A DNA stretch of 64,000 nucleotides from Diadema setosum (taxonomy: Eukaryota > Echinodermata > Echinoidea > Diadematoida > Diadematidae): assembly GCA_033980235.1 (NCBI GenBank), contig CM067069.1:35579992-35643991 (forward strand), given 5' to 3'. The translations under genes and the position numbers were made by a program. The notes beneath the pieces were generated by a model. The model was not told the origin of the DNA. It saw only the letters and a program-made list of their open reading frames with translations, and did not search any database. This document shows positions 25,657-38,328 of the stretch, in pieces. Positions within the stretch are counted from its first letter, which is position 1, and each line of letters starts with the position of its first letter.

Positions 25657-28600
25657 GTAAGTCATTTACCACGTGACTTCGTCATTTGATTCAAGAACCA
25701 GACGTGTAACGATTATACTCTTTTTCCCCATTTTGTCGTCTTTTCAGTCAGATTTCTGGAAAGAAGTCTCTTGAAGGCTGCCGGCGTATTTTTGAAAAGG
25801 GGTACAGATTAAAAACCTTTATTGTACTCCTATCTAAAAGAATATTTTCATTCCTGTGGAGAGAACTAATAGTTGAGGATATTTCCTGATGGTTTTGGGA
25901 ATGTGAGATGATAGTTCATGCGACCTGTTATCTATACTAACGCACAGAAACCAACCCTGACACCACCATTTCTTAGCGGATTATGTATCCAGGCCTGTGT
26001 GTTATCTATTTCTTTACGATCAGATGCAAAAGAAATCATTGTGTAATCATAGATCCTGGCGTTTTAAGGGAAATTTACTGCAAACAAAATGTAAATTCTT
26101 AGCATAAGTCTATCTTGAATGGTCCTCTAGCTCGGGCAACACTTTTGGTGTACCTCTAAATGCCTGTCATTATAATATACAAATCATACACCAACAATCT
26201 ATCAACTACACTCTTCCACTTTCAAGTCGTTATTACCAGGTGGTTTTTTTTCGAACTCTGTTATCATTGATGACAAAGGGTGCTGAGGTTCTATTTATTC
26301 TATTCAAATTATTAAAAGGATATCTGGTGAGAGAATCTAGGGAGATGAGATCATCACATCACCGAATACTTTGTATCACAATCTATGACTGCACAACTGA
26401 CTGACTTTTATTCAGATTGAAATGACACTTCACGTGTCTAGAATTGAAATGACTCTTCGGCTTTTTGATTACTCTATCTACAAAGCCAACATGAACAATA
26501 CGGAACTTCACACATGCGGGGGAGTGGAAAGAGTGAGCTTCCACCTCCCCGGTGCAAGGTTCAAAGTTCATAGTTCAAAGTTTAATGATTTGCATTGACT
26601 CTTTATACCCTATCTGTATTATATGACCACATGGACAAAGGGGAACTCCCATTCCCTTCTCTCTCCCCTTCCCTCCCTATCTACTACCAGGGAGGTGAGC
26701 ACCTCCCTATCTACTACCTATCTATTCGTCTTTCTTTCTCTTTCTCCTCTCTTAATCTTCTATTTATAGAGACAAATAAACAAACAAAACAAAAAACAAA
26801 ACAAAACAAAAGACAAAACAAAACAGAAGAAAAGGTCCATTCATTACCATGTCCCTAAAGTCTGTTCATTACCCAGCCTGTATTGTGCTTACATGTACTT
26901 TGATGTCTGTTGATGTGATTAAGTCCCTGAGGTCTTCGAGTTGTTCTTAAAAAGAAAAAAAAAAAAAGAACTGCAACATATCAATATGGAATGCAAAGTC
27001 ATCCATCTCATGTATTCAGTATGTTTTATTGCTGGTAAAGACAGCATAAGTCAAGGTATATGAGGTGAGGCTGTCTGCACGTACACTGTATATCTACCTA
27101 TCTACGTACAATCTGCAGTACAGGCCTACTTCATGTCTATGGACTGAAGTCAAAGAAAAGACGTTTATTTGTTCTACTGTAACCTGAAAGTCATGATTTC
27201 GATGGAAAGGGATTACAGCTGTAGAAATATTTACCAGAACAAGACTTTTTATCTTATTTTATGAACAAACCAATGAGAACATTTTATAGGTCATGGGTGA
27301 GTTCTCATCTGCCTGGGTATCATCTCGTCGTGATGGCGATCGTGTGATCACTGTTGAGAAATGAAGCTTTGAAATCCTTCTATTTTCTTTCTGTACACAT
27401 TCATTCATACATACATTCTGTATATCTGATTTTACTCTTCCCATCTGGTTCAATCAGATTGATAATTGGATAGTATTGCCTTTTAAAGGAACAATACAGA
27501 TCAAACTGAACTGCCGCTACTACCGCATACTCGAGCGTTATAACATTGTGAATTATCAATGCACAGAGTAAATTACACCTCGGCAAGCTGTCGGTATTAT
27601 GTGAGATGGCAAATTAGTGATAACGAAGCCTTGACTGTAGGAGATAATACATAAACTGCGGAATTGAGAAATTGCCCATACAGGTAATGTTACGTTTCAA
27701 TTCGCGAACTATTACAAATCAGAACCTACTTTTGACATTGTCTGACAAAGTGAAGTAGAAGTGTGAGTGAACGCCACGCACGATAAAAGTCTTGGAATGA
27801 CGGTCTGTGGCAGCATGTAACAACCGTATTACGTAATTATTCTCTTTTATATTATACTATTTGGCATGGGATCAGGTCAACGCGGAGTACCTCCTTAAAC
27901 GGATATGGATGACGCAGCTCCGATTACTAATTAGCAGTGTGTAGATCAGTCACGTGTCTAGAATATGAACCATACCTTTGCCTAACTGCTTATAGCTTTA
28001 AAAATTGCAATAGGACCGGCCATACACCGAAAAGAAGCAGAAGAAGATGAAACCACTCGTATCGACAAGATCAACCTCTCTGCCTCTACCTTCGGAGGGA
28101 TACAACATTGATTGCTTCATTATCCAAAAGAAAAAAGAAAAAAGAAGAAGCTTATCATTATAGCACAAAAAGCGAAGAAACCTCCTGAAAATAGGAAGCA
28201 CACCACAGATCTGCTACAATAAATAATCATCTGCAAAAGTGTATATCAGGAGGCCAGTGCCTTGTCCTTTCTATGCTGTACGATATCATATTGCAGTACA
28301 TTTGTACAAACTGAGCGCGAGGCATTCTCCGTTGGGGATTACTCACTAATTTCGAGGTAAACCAACTCGACTGTAAACATGATGATATAATTATTAAAAC
28401 AATAACTAGGCATAACAAAATAAGACGACAAGATGCATGACCCGGATGGCTTCTATCCGCAGGAAATTGTGTTACGCAGAAAAAAAGAAGAAGTCCGATT
28501 AGACAATACATGAAATCGTATTGTAATAAGGCCCATCTTGAAAGAAATCGCGAATTGATCGTCGCTTCATTTCTTAACGTTCCAAAATAAAGACTGTGAA

Positions 28601-28945
28601 TCTTGTGCTGTTGTTTTTTGAACAAGTGACATGGTTAGTTAGGCTGACACAACGCAAAATCTCAAAATGCAGTAGCTCTCAAAATTACTTCATTGTTGTA
28701 AAGTGGTCTTGCTACGCCCATGTTCTCAGTGGTTGGGCTCTGTTGGTTTCCTATCAAAGGGACATGTTCATCAAACGACGCTACGTCATGTACGTGGTCC
28801 TGTGAACATTATGGACACAATATTTTCGGGTAAAAAAAAAAATATAATAAAATGTGACACTTGTATGCATTTGAGGTGGAATGTGAGGCAAATTTACCTT
28901 ATTCCATATATGGACAGTAACTACTAAGAATTACAGTACTGTAAC

Positions 28946-28962
28946 ACACACACACACACACG

Positions 28963-29028
<66 letters not shown>

Positions 29029-29055
29029 CATATACATATATATATATATATATAT
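28946..29055. repeat. CA and TA microsatellite
   Basis: ACACAC... to about 28977 followed by TATATA with CATATA interruptions. It abuts the palindromic element. Confidence 0.95.
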
Positions 29056-29103
29056 AATCATTTTGTGTTGGAATTTTCCACGTGTTGGACTTCGAATGTT
29101 GTA

Positions 29104-29238
29104 ATTATTAGAAGAAAGAGTCTCAAGTACGCCATGGATCCAACGATTCCAAAAAAATTTTATTACAAAATTTTTGTAATAAAATTTTTTTGTAATCGTT
29201 GGATCCATGGCGTACTTGAGACTCTTTCTTCTAATAAT
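29104..29238. repeat. Near-perfect 135-bp palindrome between microsatellites
   Basis: The left half starts ATTATTAGAAGAAAGAGTCT and the right half is its inverse to the end at 29238, with only one or two mismatches near the centre (AACGATTCC against GTAATCGTT). It includes CGCCATGGATCCAACGA on both arms. It is flanked by a CA/TA run (28946-29055) on the left and a GATA run (29247-29340) on the right. Confidence 0.85.
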
Positions 29239-29246
29239 CATTTTAT

Positions 29247-29284
29247 AGATATAGATAGATAGAAATAGATAAATAGATAGATAT

Positions 29285-29340
<56 letters not shown>
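29247..29340. repeat. GATA microsatellite
   Basis: About 23 units of ATAG/GATA, pure over 29282-29338. Confidence 0.95.
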
Positions 29341-30638
29341 AACGATCAAATGTGTTTGGTACGTGAATACGCTGACCTATTTTCAAAAAATAAAAAGGAG
29401 TTGACTGACTTTTGGTGGCACGTGAGCTGGTCTTCACATGAGCGACCATATAACAAGATGGCATTTTAACTAGAGACTGCACACAAAACCCAAGAATAGG
29501 ATCCATTCTGGCGTGAGTGCAGTCATTAGAATAATGCGGCTTTGGCAGAAGAAAAAAAACACGTTATTTGCAGCGATTTAACTTCCAGGACAGTCTCCAA
29601 CCGTCTACATCCGGGATAATGACCGACATTGCTCAAAACGCTTCTCCGACACGCTTTTTTTTTTAATCTTGTAACAACCTTGTCAACATCAAATCTTCTT
29701 TGCCTTCATAGTAGCACACAGTAAGTTTGTATTTTCTTTAAATTTCTTTTTTTTTTTCCAATGGATTGATCTTCGCAATGCCCTTACTTACAAATGATAC
29801 ACTGTATTATGTTTCTGCTTATAAACCCTCAACCGAAAAAAAAAAGTGAATGGATGACTTGAGTTGGCAAACACTCATAGTATTGCTTACCTACATAGAA
29901 ATACTACAAGAGCTGTAATGAAGTTGTCTAAAAGACTGATCATATTCACGGGGAAAGTCCAGAGTGTTTTAAGTTGTTAGTATGAATATCAGTTTATGAA
30001 TTAGATACGTAGCACAAACCCTAATTTGGCCCCTGAGGAAAAGAAAACTGATATTGGTTAGCGATAACTTTCATTTCAAAAAATAAAATGCTTCTGTACT
30101 CCAAGATATTTTGACACTCAAGAACTCATCACCGAAAGAACTATTGTCATGAGGTGCGAAAACAGAGGAGGGGTTGTAGAACTTCCTCCAACATAAATAT
30201 TATTTCCCTGAAAGAGAAATATTGTTTTGTAATAAAATTTGTCAAAAACCTTAATCCTAAACCGAACGCATGATTTCCAGGGTTTCCACCTTTAGAACCC
30301 CCTCCCCCCATCCTCCAAATAGTTACGAAATTACGAAGATTAGGAAAGAAAGACAAAATCCCCACCTTCATAACCAATAATGAACAGCCAAATGAAGCGA
30401 AAAAGAAAATGGCATACTCAGTAAAGGGTAGCAATCTTGACCAAAAAAAAAAAAAAAAAAAAAAAAAATCTGTTCCTGGTGCATCTGAACTTTTCATTTC
30501 AGGTTTGGGTAATGACTGAAAATAATTAGCCAAAGTTCCTTAACATCAGTTAACAGCAAAAGTCTGCCACAAGCTTTATAGGTTGATCAATGAACTTTTT
30601 TTTTTTTTTTTTTTTTTTTACTATCACTATCAATTGGA

Positions 30639-31027
30639 TTAAAGGAATAGTACAGTTTTGGTGGAGATGAGAATTGGGTTTTTAACTCTTTGTGAGATAC
30701 CAAGAAAACACTTATGATATACTACAGAACATACCATTTTAAGAGGAATTCAAAGTTTATTTGACGAAAATCGGGTTTGGAATGACTGAAACATCAAAAA
30801 ACAAAGTAAAACAAAGCGATCGTAATAAAGTGTGGGTCCCACACTTTATTAGAATCGCTCTTTTTTGATATCTCAGCCATTTCAAAACCAATTTTCATCA
30901 AATAAACGTTGAATTCCTCATAGAATTACATGCTCTTTCACATTTTATAAGAGGTTTCTCATTATCTCACCAAAAAATGTTAGAAACCTGAAATTAGGTC
31001 TCAACCATAACTGTACAATCCCTTTAA
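30639..31027. mobile_element. 389-bp TTAA-bounded MITE with central palindrome
   Basis: Ends TTAAAGGAATAGTACAGTTT and (inverted) TTAAAGGGATTGTACAGTTA. The interior also folds: ATAAAGTGTGGG and CCCACACTTTAT meet at 30826-30849 with matched outer sequence such as AATTCAA and TTGAATT. TTAA boundaries are typical of piggyBac- or Kolobok-type elements. Confidence 0.68.
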
Positions 31028-34019
31028 ATCTACTAGCACAAAAAGCTCCCTCCAAATACAGAGAAAACATTATGACACTTAAAGAGTGATCACCACTGTT
31101 GAGGTGTTGGGAGTCTTCACCTCTACATCCTGTGCTATTGTCTTCAGATGGAAATAACTACCACATGCGAATCAAGACATGTGAAAAAACAAAATACCTA
31201 ATCCTTTATCACAAACTTCTGCAAGAATGGTGAAGCCAAAGAAGCCCCCCCCCCCCCCAAAAAAAAAAAGCCCCTCCATTTTGTTTCTCCCTTTACTTGG
31301 TATTCGGTGATTTGGTTTCAATGGTAATCCATCGTATAGATGGTGCTCACGTGACCAGGAACACCTGATGATTTGACTACGGCGGAGCTACGCAGCTCCA
31401 TAATCTGACCATGAAACCGTAGGCCCATAGAGTTATAATCCTTGGTCAAGCTGTAAGAATGGAATGTATTAATCACATTCCTCTTATACCCTGCATTTAA
31501 TGCTCGTTAAAACCAGTAATTAACTACACGTACTGACATATTCAACAAAGCGTATTGGGGACATCACTTTTCAGATATCCAGAAAGTTCATTTGTTTTCT
31601 TTGAGTGTCGTCCTCGATGAAATGCCTGAGGATTAGTTTGATTTTTTTTTTCATACTTTAGATACCCGAAAGAAAGAGGAATAGGTCACCGAAGATCACT
31701 CATAGGACGCATTATATGAACATATGAAGGACTAATCAACTGAACACGAGTTGTTGTTGGTTTTATTTGTTTGTTTCTTCTTTTTTGTTTGCGTTTTTTG
31801 TGTGGGTGTGTTTTTTTTTCTTGTTGTATTATTAGTCGTGTTGTTTACACATGCTGTCGTTTTTCTACACTGTCACTGACCCTTGTGCTAGGGCCTCCGT
31901 TGTTTGTGTATTACCACCATGATAGCTCCAAGTCCCTTTTCACGATGCAAGATCACTCTAACTGTTCCGACCCAAGGACTCGAGACTAAAGGTAAAGCGC
32001 TCAGTCAGGGATTCTTCGCTCGTTTTCTTCTTCCTTTTATGTTACCTAATCAGTCTAGCACGTGATCTGCGGCTCACGTGCGCCCTTCGGTCACTGGAGT
32101 GGTACGTGAGCCGCCTTTTGGACTGGTCTCGGTACCTGCTCCTAATGATACAAGCTTCAATCTGCAGAATCTTCATACTGTAGCATTATTGATTTTGGTA
32201 TTTTACTGAAATTGATCTCTACATTAGTTTCTTTATTCTCCTCATTAGTTCTCTATGTTCATTTTCAGATTTATGAGAAGTCAACATGGATATAAAGTCT
32301 AACAATGAGAGTGATGAGGAGTTATTTAGCCAACACTAACAGGCTATAACCAGGGGGGAGGCAACTCGCCTACCTGCTACCTCACGTGAGACTAGAGTCC
32401 TTGCGATCTTATCGACTAAGATTTGTTACTGACATTGCTCAGATTATGCTATCAATTATAAACCACATCACACACGAGGACAGTGATCGAGAGCGTGCTG
32501 ATTAACCAGCTTCTATTCGGTCCGTAGTTATCAAAATTGGTGAGGTATATACGGCTTACACACAAAATGCATGTCAGCCATCAGGATAGATATCTCGCCA
32601 ATAGGAATACCTGAAAAACGGTAATCACTAATAATGGCACATTCAGTGAGTACGTGGAGCGGTCAGAAATTAAATTCCATGTTGAGGTGGGAATGTTCTT
32701 CAATTTGCCTCCCTCTACAAATGAAATTTGTAAATTTGTAAGATCGTATCTACTGATCTGTAAATTAACAAACATATCGGGGAAAAAAGGAAGCACTGGA
32801 CTCAGGCATGTCATCTACTGCTTTCCGGGCGGGTACACCTCAACTTTCGCCCCTCTGCTTAATATTTACTTGTTTTCAAATTCCACGTTATTACGAAAAC
32901 CTTCTACATGTCATTCTCTTTCCCATTTTATCCCAGAACAGGATTTGAAAACAATTTTCAGGCTTGTTTTTGAAAGATTGCGAGAGGCAGAAACATTAGC
33001 GAAGATTTTCCTAATCAAGATTATTTCTCGCGTTCCATGCGATAGAAAAAGTGACGTCATATCCGTTTAGGGAAGGGAGAGGAGACGGCCATCGACCCCA
33101 ATCGATACCAGCGATGAGACTGATTACCGGGGGATGGTCTGGGTGTGGTAGTCTTTAGTGGTTGTGGTAATAGGTCACAGTATGTTCTTTATTCATCGTC
33201 GTGCCTAGCGCACTAACACTATATACAGTGTAGCTGATAACAGCGCATGTACAAAATATGTCAGTTACACCAGTAAAATCTTCAACGGGTTTTTTTTTTT
33301 TCCTCTCTCACTGTCGCCGACGGTAAGATTTGCAATTTGGGAGTTTCACTGGTCATCCTGACTGGTCATCCTGACCAGTTACATGAGATTTAACTTCATG
33401 ACAAATTTGCCCTTAAAAGGGGGCCTCTTTTAACAATTTCCTTTTTGAGAGGGGGGGGGGGCAGGGGACACGTCTAAACTTTCCTTCGAATGTATCTATA
33501 ATACATTATCATTTTCTTCTTAGCGTTTGACAAAGACTTTATCACAAAAAGAATAACTTCCAATTATCACTTTAATTCTCAGCTATATGCTGCACATATT
33601 CTGACAGCGAAAATCATCTTCGTGTGGGATGTATGAATAGAGCGGCAGGCCAAAGAAGGACCTTGCAGGGGAGGAATGTGACTCCATTGTTGGCCTGTGC
33701 GGTCACTCAATGTAACTGGGATGATAGCAATTGAGAGGGATGAAATAAGAGTGACGTTAAGCTTCGGCTAGTGTGAAGTGAAATCACAGCGTAACGAGGC
33801 GCCTTTATTTGGTGAGATCAAGGAGTTGACACGTGATAAGGTTTACTGCAGAGTGCGCCGTCTTTATTCATGCAAGGTCGACGCGCTCGACGTTTGACCC
33901 TTGGCGTCGACCAGGGAGGTGAAACGTCTTCCTCCCTGCGTCGACGTAGGCCAGCACTAACTTGGATACATTGGCTGTGTCAACTGCGATACATCAGTAG
34001 ACATATTTACAATACATCA

Positions 34020-35340
34020 TCAGTAATATCAATGATGGTATAGATAATATCAATGAAGATTACAATGATGATATTAGTAAAGATTTCAATGATGATATCA
34101 ATGATGTCAATAATGATGTCAATGATGAAACCTGTGATTGCATAGAGGTGATGATGTCAATGATTTCTATGATGATGTCAATGATGTCTCTAATGACGTC
34201 TATGATGATATCAGTGATATCAACAATGATGCCAATGATGAAATCTGTGATTGCATAGAGGTGATAATGTCAGTGATGTCTATGATGATGTCAATGATGA
34301 TGTCAATGATATCTATGATGTCTATGATGTCAATAATGATGTCATTGATGAAATCTGTGATTGCAAAGAGGTGATGATGTCAGTGATGATGTCCATGATG
34401 ATATCAAAGATGGTGTCCATGACGTTATCTGTGATTATATAGAGGTGATGTCAATGTCTATGATGACGTCTATGATGATGCCAATGATGATGTCAATGAA
34501 AAAATCTGTGATTGCACAGAAGTGATGATGTCAAGTATGTCAATGATGATATCAATGATGATGTCAATATTGATGTCAATGATGATATCAATGATGATGT
34601 CAATAATTGTGTCAATGATAAGATATGTGATAACAATATAGAGGTGATGATGTCAGTGATATCTATGATGATGTCAATGATGTTATCAATGATGACGTCA
34701 ATAATGATGTCAACGATGAAATCTGTAATTGTATAGAAATGATAATGTCAGTGATGTCTATGATGATGTCAATGATAATACGAATGATGGTCAATAATGA
34801 TGTTAATGATGTATATGATGGTGTCTATGGTACTGTCAATAATGATAAAATCTGTGATTGCATAGACGTGACGATGTCAATGATGTCTATGAAGATGTCA
34901 ATAGTGATCCCAATGCTAAAATCTATGATTGTAAAGAAATGAGTCAGTTATGATGTCAATGATGATGTCAATAATGTCAATGATGAAATCTGTGATTACA
35001 TAGAGGTGACGATGTCAATGATGATGTCTGTGATGATGTCAGTGATGACGTCAACGATGATATCAGTAATTACATAAACCCCGATGATGATAGGGATAAA
35101 AATCCCAATATTGATGTCAAAGATGACTGTCACCGACGATAACAATGAAGATGTCATCGCTAACATCAATGACGGTGTTAATGATACCAATCATGATGTC
35201 AATGAAGATGTTAATGAAAATGTCGATGATGTCAATAATGATAGCAATGCAGATGTCAATGATAATATCTGTAAGGCTACCAATGATGATAGCAATGATG
35301 ATCTCAATTATGTTTATGACAAACACGCACTTTCGATTTA
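34020..35340 (+). repeat. GATGATGTCAAT minisatellite with higher-order units
   Basis: About 1.3 kb of degenerate 12-mers (GATGATGTCAAT, GATATCAAT, GATGTCTAT). A longer marker, AAATCTGTGATTGCATAGAG with GTGATG, recurs at roughly 34128, 34242, 34350, 34505, 34720, 34850 and 34988, showing a higher-order unit of about 75-150 bp. Open frames in it are by-products of the 3-bp periodicity. Confidence 0.9.
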
Positions 35341-35433
35341 GTACCAACATTAAAGGTAACATTATTCACCCTCCTTTCTGAAAGTGATAAGACAAATTTT
35401 GTTTTGTTTTGTTCATTAGGCAATCAAGATGAA

Positions 35434-35990
35434 AATTCTGCCCCCCCACGGAAAAAAGCAGTAACTGACATTCTTATGAATGTCTACTTTTTTGTAAAAA
35501 TGAATAGTTTACCCAATGCTCTTCAATGTTAATAGGTCAGTTTTGCAAAAAGAAAAATGAAAGTGACCAAAAATACAATTTTTCACTTTTGCAAAAAGCA
35601 GTAACTGCATCCAGTTGATTCAACTTTGCAAGTTTCCCCACGGAAAAAAGCAGTAACTAACAAAGCCCACGGAAGAAAGCAGTAACTAACAATTTAGTCT
35701 TTATCATTCAGACTCTGTATAGTCCTTCCTGTATATTTTTTTCCCTAATACCATTTATTTTATCTACTAATTTTTTTTTTTAAACAATGTAAACAGCGGT
35801 TTCTCCCATAATATAGGAGAGTAGATATAAAAAGATTGTTTCACCAGTAACTTGACTCTGCCCGCAGGGAATCATATGACAAGTTGTAGAAAAAGCTTCT
35901 TTCTGGAGACTAGCAAACCTGGCAGACTCAGCGCGCTCAGAGTGCAGAATATGCGTGCAGCAGCTGCATGCGCATAAATTCTGCAGCATA
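35434..35990. repeat. Left outer zone of the fold-back element
   Basis: Contains four copies of the GCAGTAACT motif (about 35447, 35596, 35641 and 35672), three of them preceded by CCACGGAAAAAA or CCACGGAAGAAA. Between and inside the copies the sequence does not match the other arm well. Confidence 0.6.
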
Positions 35991-36953
35991 CTATGGCACG
36001 CCAGAAGGGAATCAAATAATTATGTTCGACACCAACTAAAAAACCATTTCATCAATTTAAATTTCATTCCACAAAAATATGTTCGATAAAATATATATTT
36101 CATAAAATATATATTCAAACAAAATATATATTTGACAAGAAAATATGAAGGTTTGACCGAAATATATTCGACAAAATATATATTTGACAAAAATATATAT
36201 GTTTCACCAAAAATATATTTCACAAAAATATATTTGATCAAAAATATATTTGACACAAACTATGTTTGACGAAAAATATATTTGACAAAAAATATATTTG
36301 ACCAAAAATCATATTTGACCAAAATATATTCGACAAAAAATATATACATTTCACCAAAAATATATTAGACCCAAGATATATTTGACAAAAAGTGTTTTAC
36401 ACCTATATGGCGTTCTATACTTACGACAAGAAATCATTCGATGAACAAAAAACCATTCGATGAACAAAAAACCATTCGATGAACAAAAAATCATTCCATG
36501 AAAATAAAAAGTCATTCGATGACAATACAGCGCAGCGCAAGCTTACACTGCACGTGTCGTTGCGTGTACACTGTGGTATACACCATCAATCTGCAAATTT
36601 CATGCGCATGCACATCCGCGCGCGCTTGCTAGCCCGTACCGTGCGGTGAGAGCTAGACGCTCGCGTGGTACGCGCGCTAATATACAAAGCATTAGCGATT
36701 TTGATGTCTGTCTCTTCTGAAAGTGGGAGTAGGAATGATCTCGATGGCGTTATGCAAGAGATTCAGTTCCGCCATTGCCAGTGAGATGACGATCGAGCGC
36801 GAGATCGATCGGGATCAGGTCGCCCGGTCGTGGACATACTTGGATCACGAGACTAAGTTAGCACGAGCAGAGCAACATCAGCGGTAACCGCAGCAGCGAC
36901 CCCAACACGTTACTGGTACAGCGCCCGGCCGCCCCGCGCGGGGGTTACATCAG
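35991..36953. repeat. Left inverted arm of the fold-back element
   Basis: Three sub-zones. An AT-rich tandem array at about 36060-36395 is made of units like ATATATTTGACCAAAAA. A set of four 17-18 bp units ATTCGATGAACAAAAAACC lies at 36430-36525. A GC-rich, CpG-rich single-copy zone follows at about 36540-36953. All three recur inverted in the right arm. Confidence 0.75.
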
Positions 36954-37843
36954 CGGCAGCGTTAGCCCGACCAGACGGAGTACGCTGTGCGAATATCCTA
37001 CGTACAGCGACTGGGCTGTGTGTATAGTTACGGCAGCGCCTGCCATGACGATCCGGTCTCCAACCCAAACATCAAGCAGGCCAAGGGCAAATAGACCACA
37101 GCCTGAGGCTGTAAATAGGCTCAGGCTCAACCACCGGCACCGCACCGGCACTACGGGCTCAGCCTCAGCAACCCCAGGTTGGTAAACTGTCGTAGATCTG
37201 TATCTGTATGGTATATAGTCAGCAAAATGTCCAGGAAGACACATCCACGCTAACTTGTAGAGACTAGACGTGTGGACAGAGCGCGACCATTGAAATTTGT
37301 CTGAGATCTGTCTCTTCTCGTTGCCGTCGGTCATGGGCTTCTTAGAGACAGATTCCGGCGGTAGTAAAATGGTAATGCAGTATTGGCAGTAAGCCAATAT
37401 CGTATCTAAGAGGCAAGAAGATATACCTCAAATTTCACTCTACCAAATTCCACCAAAATTTCAGGGATTCCTTAGTATCTCATTTCCAGTCACTCACATA
37501 AATTTGAATTAAATGAGACATGGGGAAGCATTGAATTCAACGTTGACTTAGTTGTGGTTGTTTCTGCTCGCGCTCACAGCTTACGCTGTCTAATGTTAAC
37601 GTTACACATTACGGTGGCTTTTAAATAAGGGGGACCATCATAGACATCATAAAAAACAAGGTTATATGCCTTCTAACCTGGAGTAATGTGTAACTCATCA
37701 TGAAATATAGATTGCTAGTTGTTCTCCCCCCCCCCCCCCCCCCATGAGACTAACAATTAGAGTCACTGTCACACAGGTCAGTGTCATTACGACAGCGCGT
37801 TGCTGACTGCAGTTATTCACGCGATCACGATTACTCTCCACAG

Positions 37844-38284
37844 GCATTCATTGTCGGCAGGTAGTTCGCCGTACAGGAGGAAAAGAATATGAAGTTTCCG
37901 TGACAACCTGAGGACATACGTTGATGCAGCAGGAAGAGATGATGGATGTGTGAGGTAAGACATCGTGTCCTCATTGCTAGATTCCCACTGGTGTGATATT
38001 TTGAATGGAAAGTGCTTCAGTAATATACTAATCACAGAGTTAGGAAAATTGACTTTATTTCTTTTTTTTTCTTCTATGAATGTGATGTTTCTTATGGAAA
38101 GTTATGAGATTGAATAAGCTGAATGAACAATTCTCAGGGGATATAGATATGTGATATAAACAGCCATCCCTATCTTTCAACAGAGCAGAATTCTGGATGC
38201 CTAATCCAGTCAAGTACTAACTTAGTCAAGTACTTGTACTGTTTGAAAATTGTTGTTCAAATTTTACCCCTTTATTGTTATTCA

Positions 38285-38328
<44 letters not shown>

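Noticed and set aside
28227..28625. 132-codon open frame on the minus strand
   Set aside because: No domain recognised and no splice-consistent partner; treated as chance.
32055..32115. Hairpin with GCGGCTCACGTGC and GTACGTGAGCCGC arms
   Set aside because: A single 12-13 bp imperfect stem with a long loop; too common to call a feature.
32654..33070. 138-codon open frame on the + strand
   Set aside because: No recognisable domain, no splice or start support, and low-complexity pieces; likely chance.
34138..35381. Several overlapping open frames of 60-85 codons rich in Met/Asp/Val/Ser
   Set aside because: They arise from the 3-bp periodicity of the GATGATGTCAAT minisatellite and carry no domain.
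36060..36395. Regular short repeats that might suggest a CRISPR-like array
   Set aside because: Units are contiguous, AT-rich and degenerate, with no unique spacers, and the DNA is eukaryotic.
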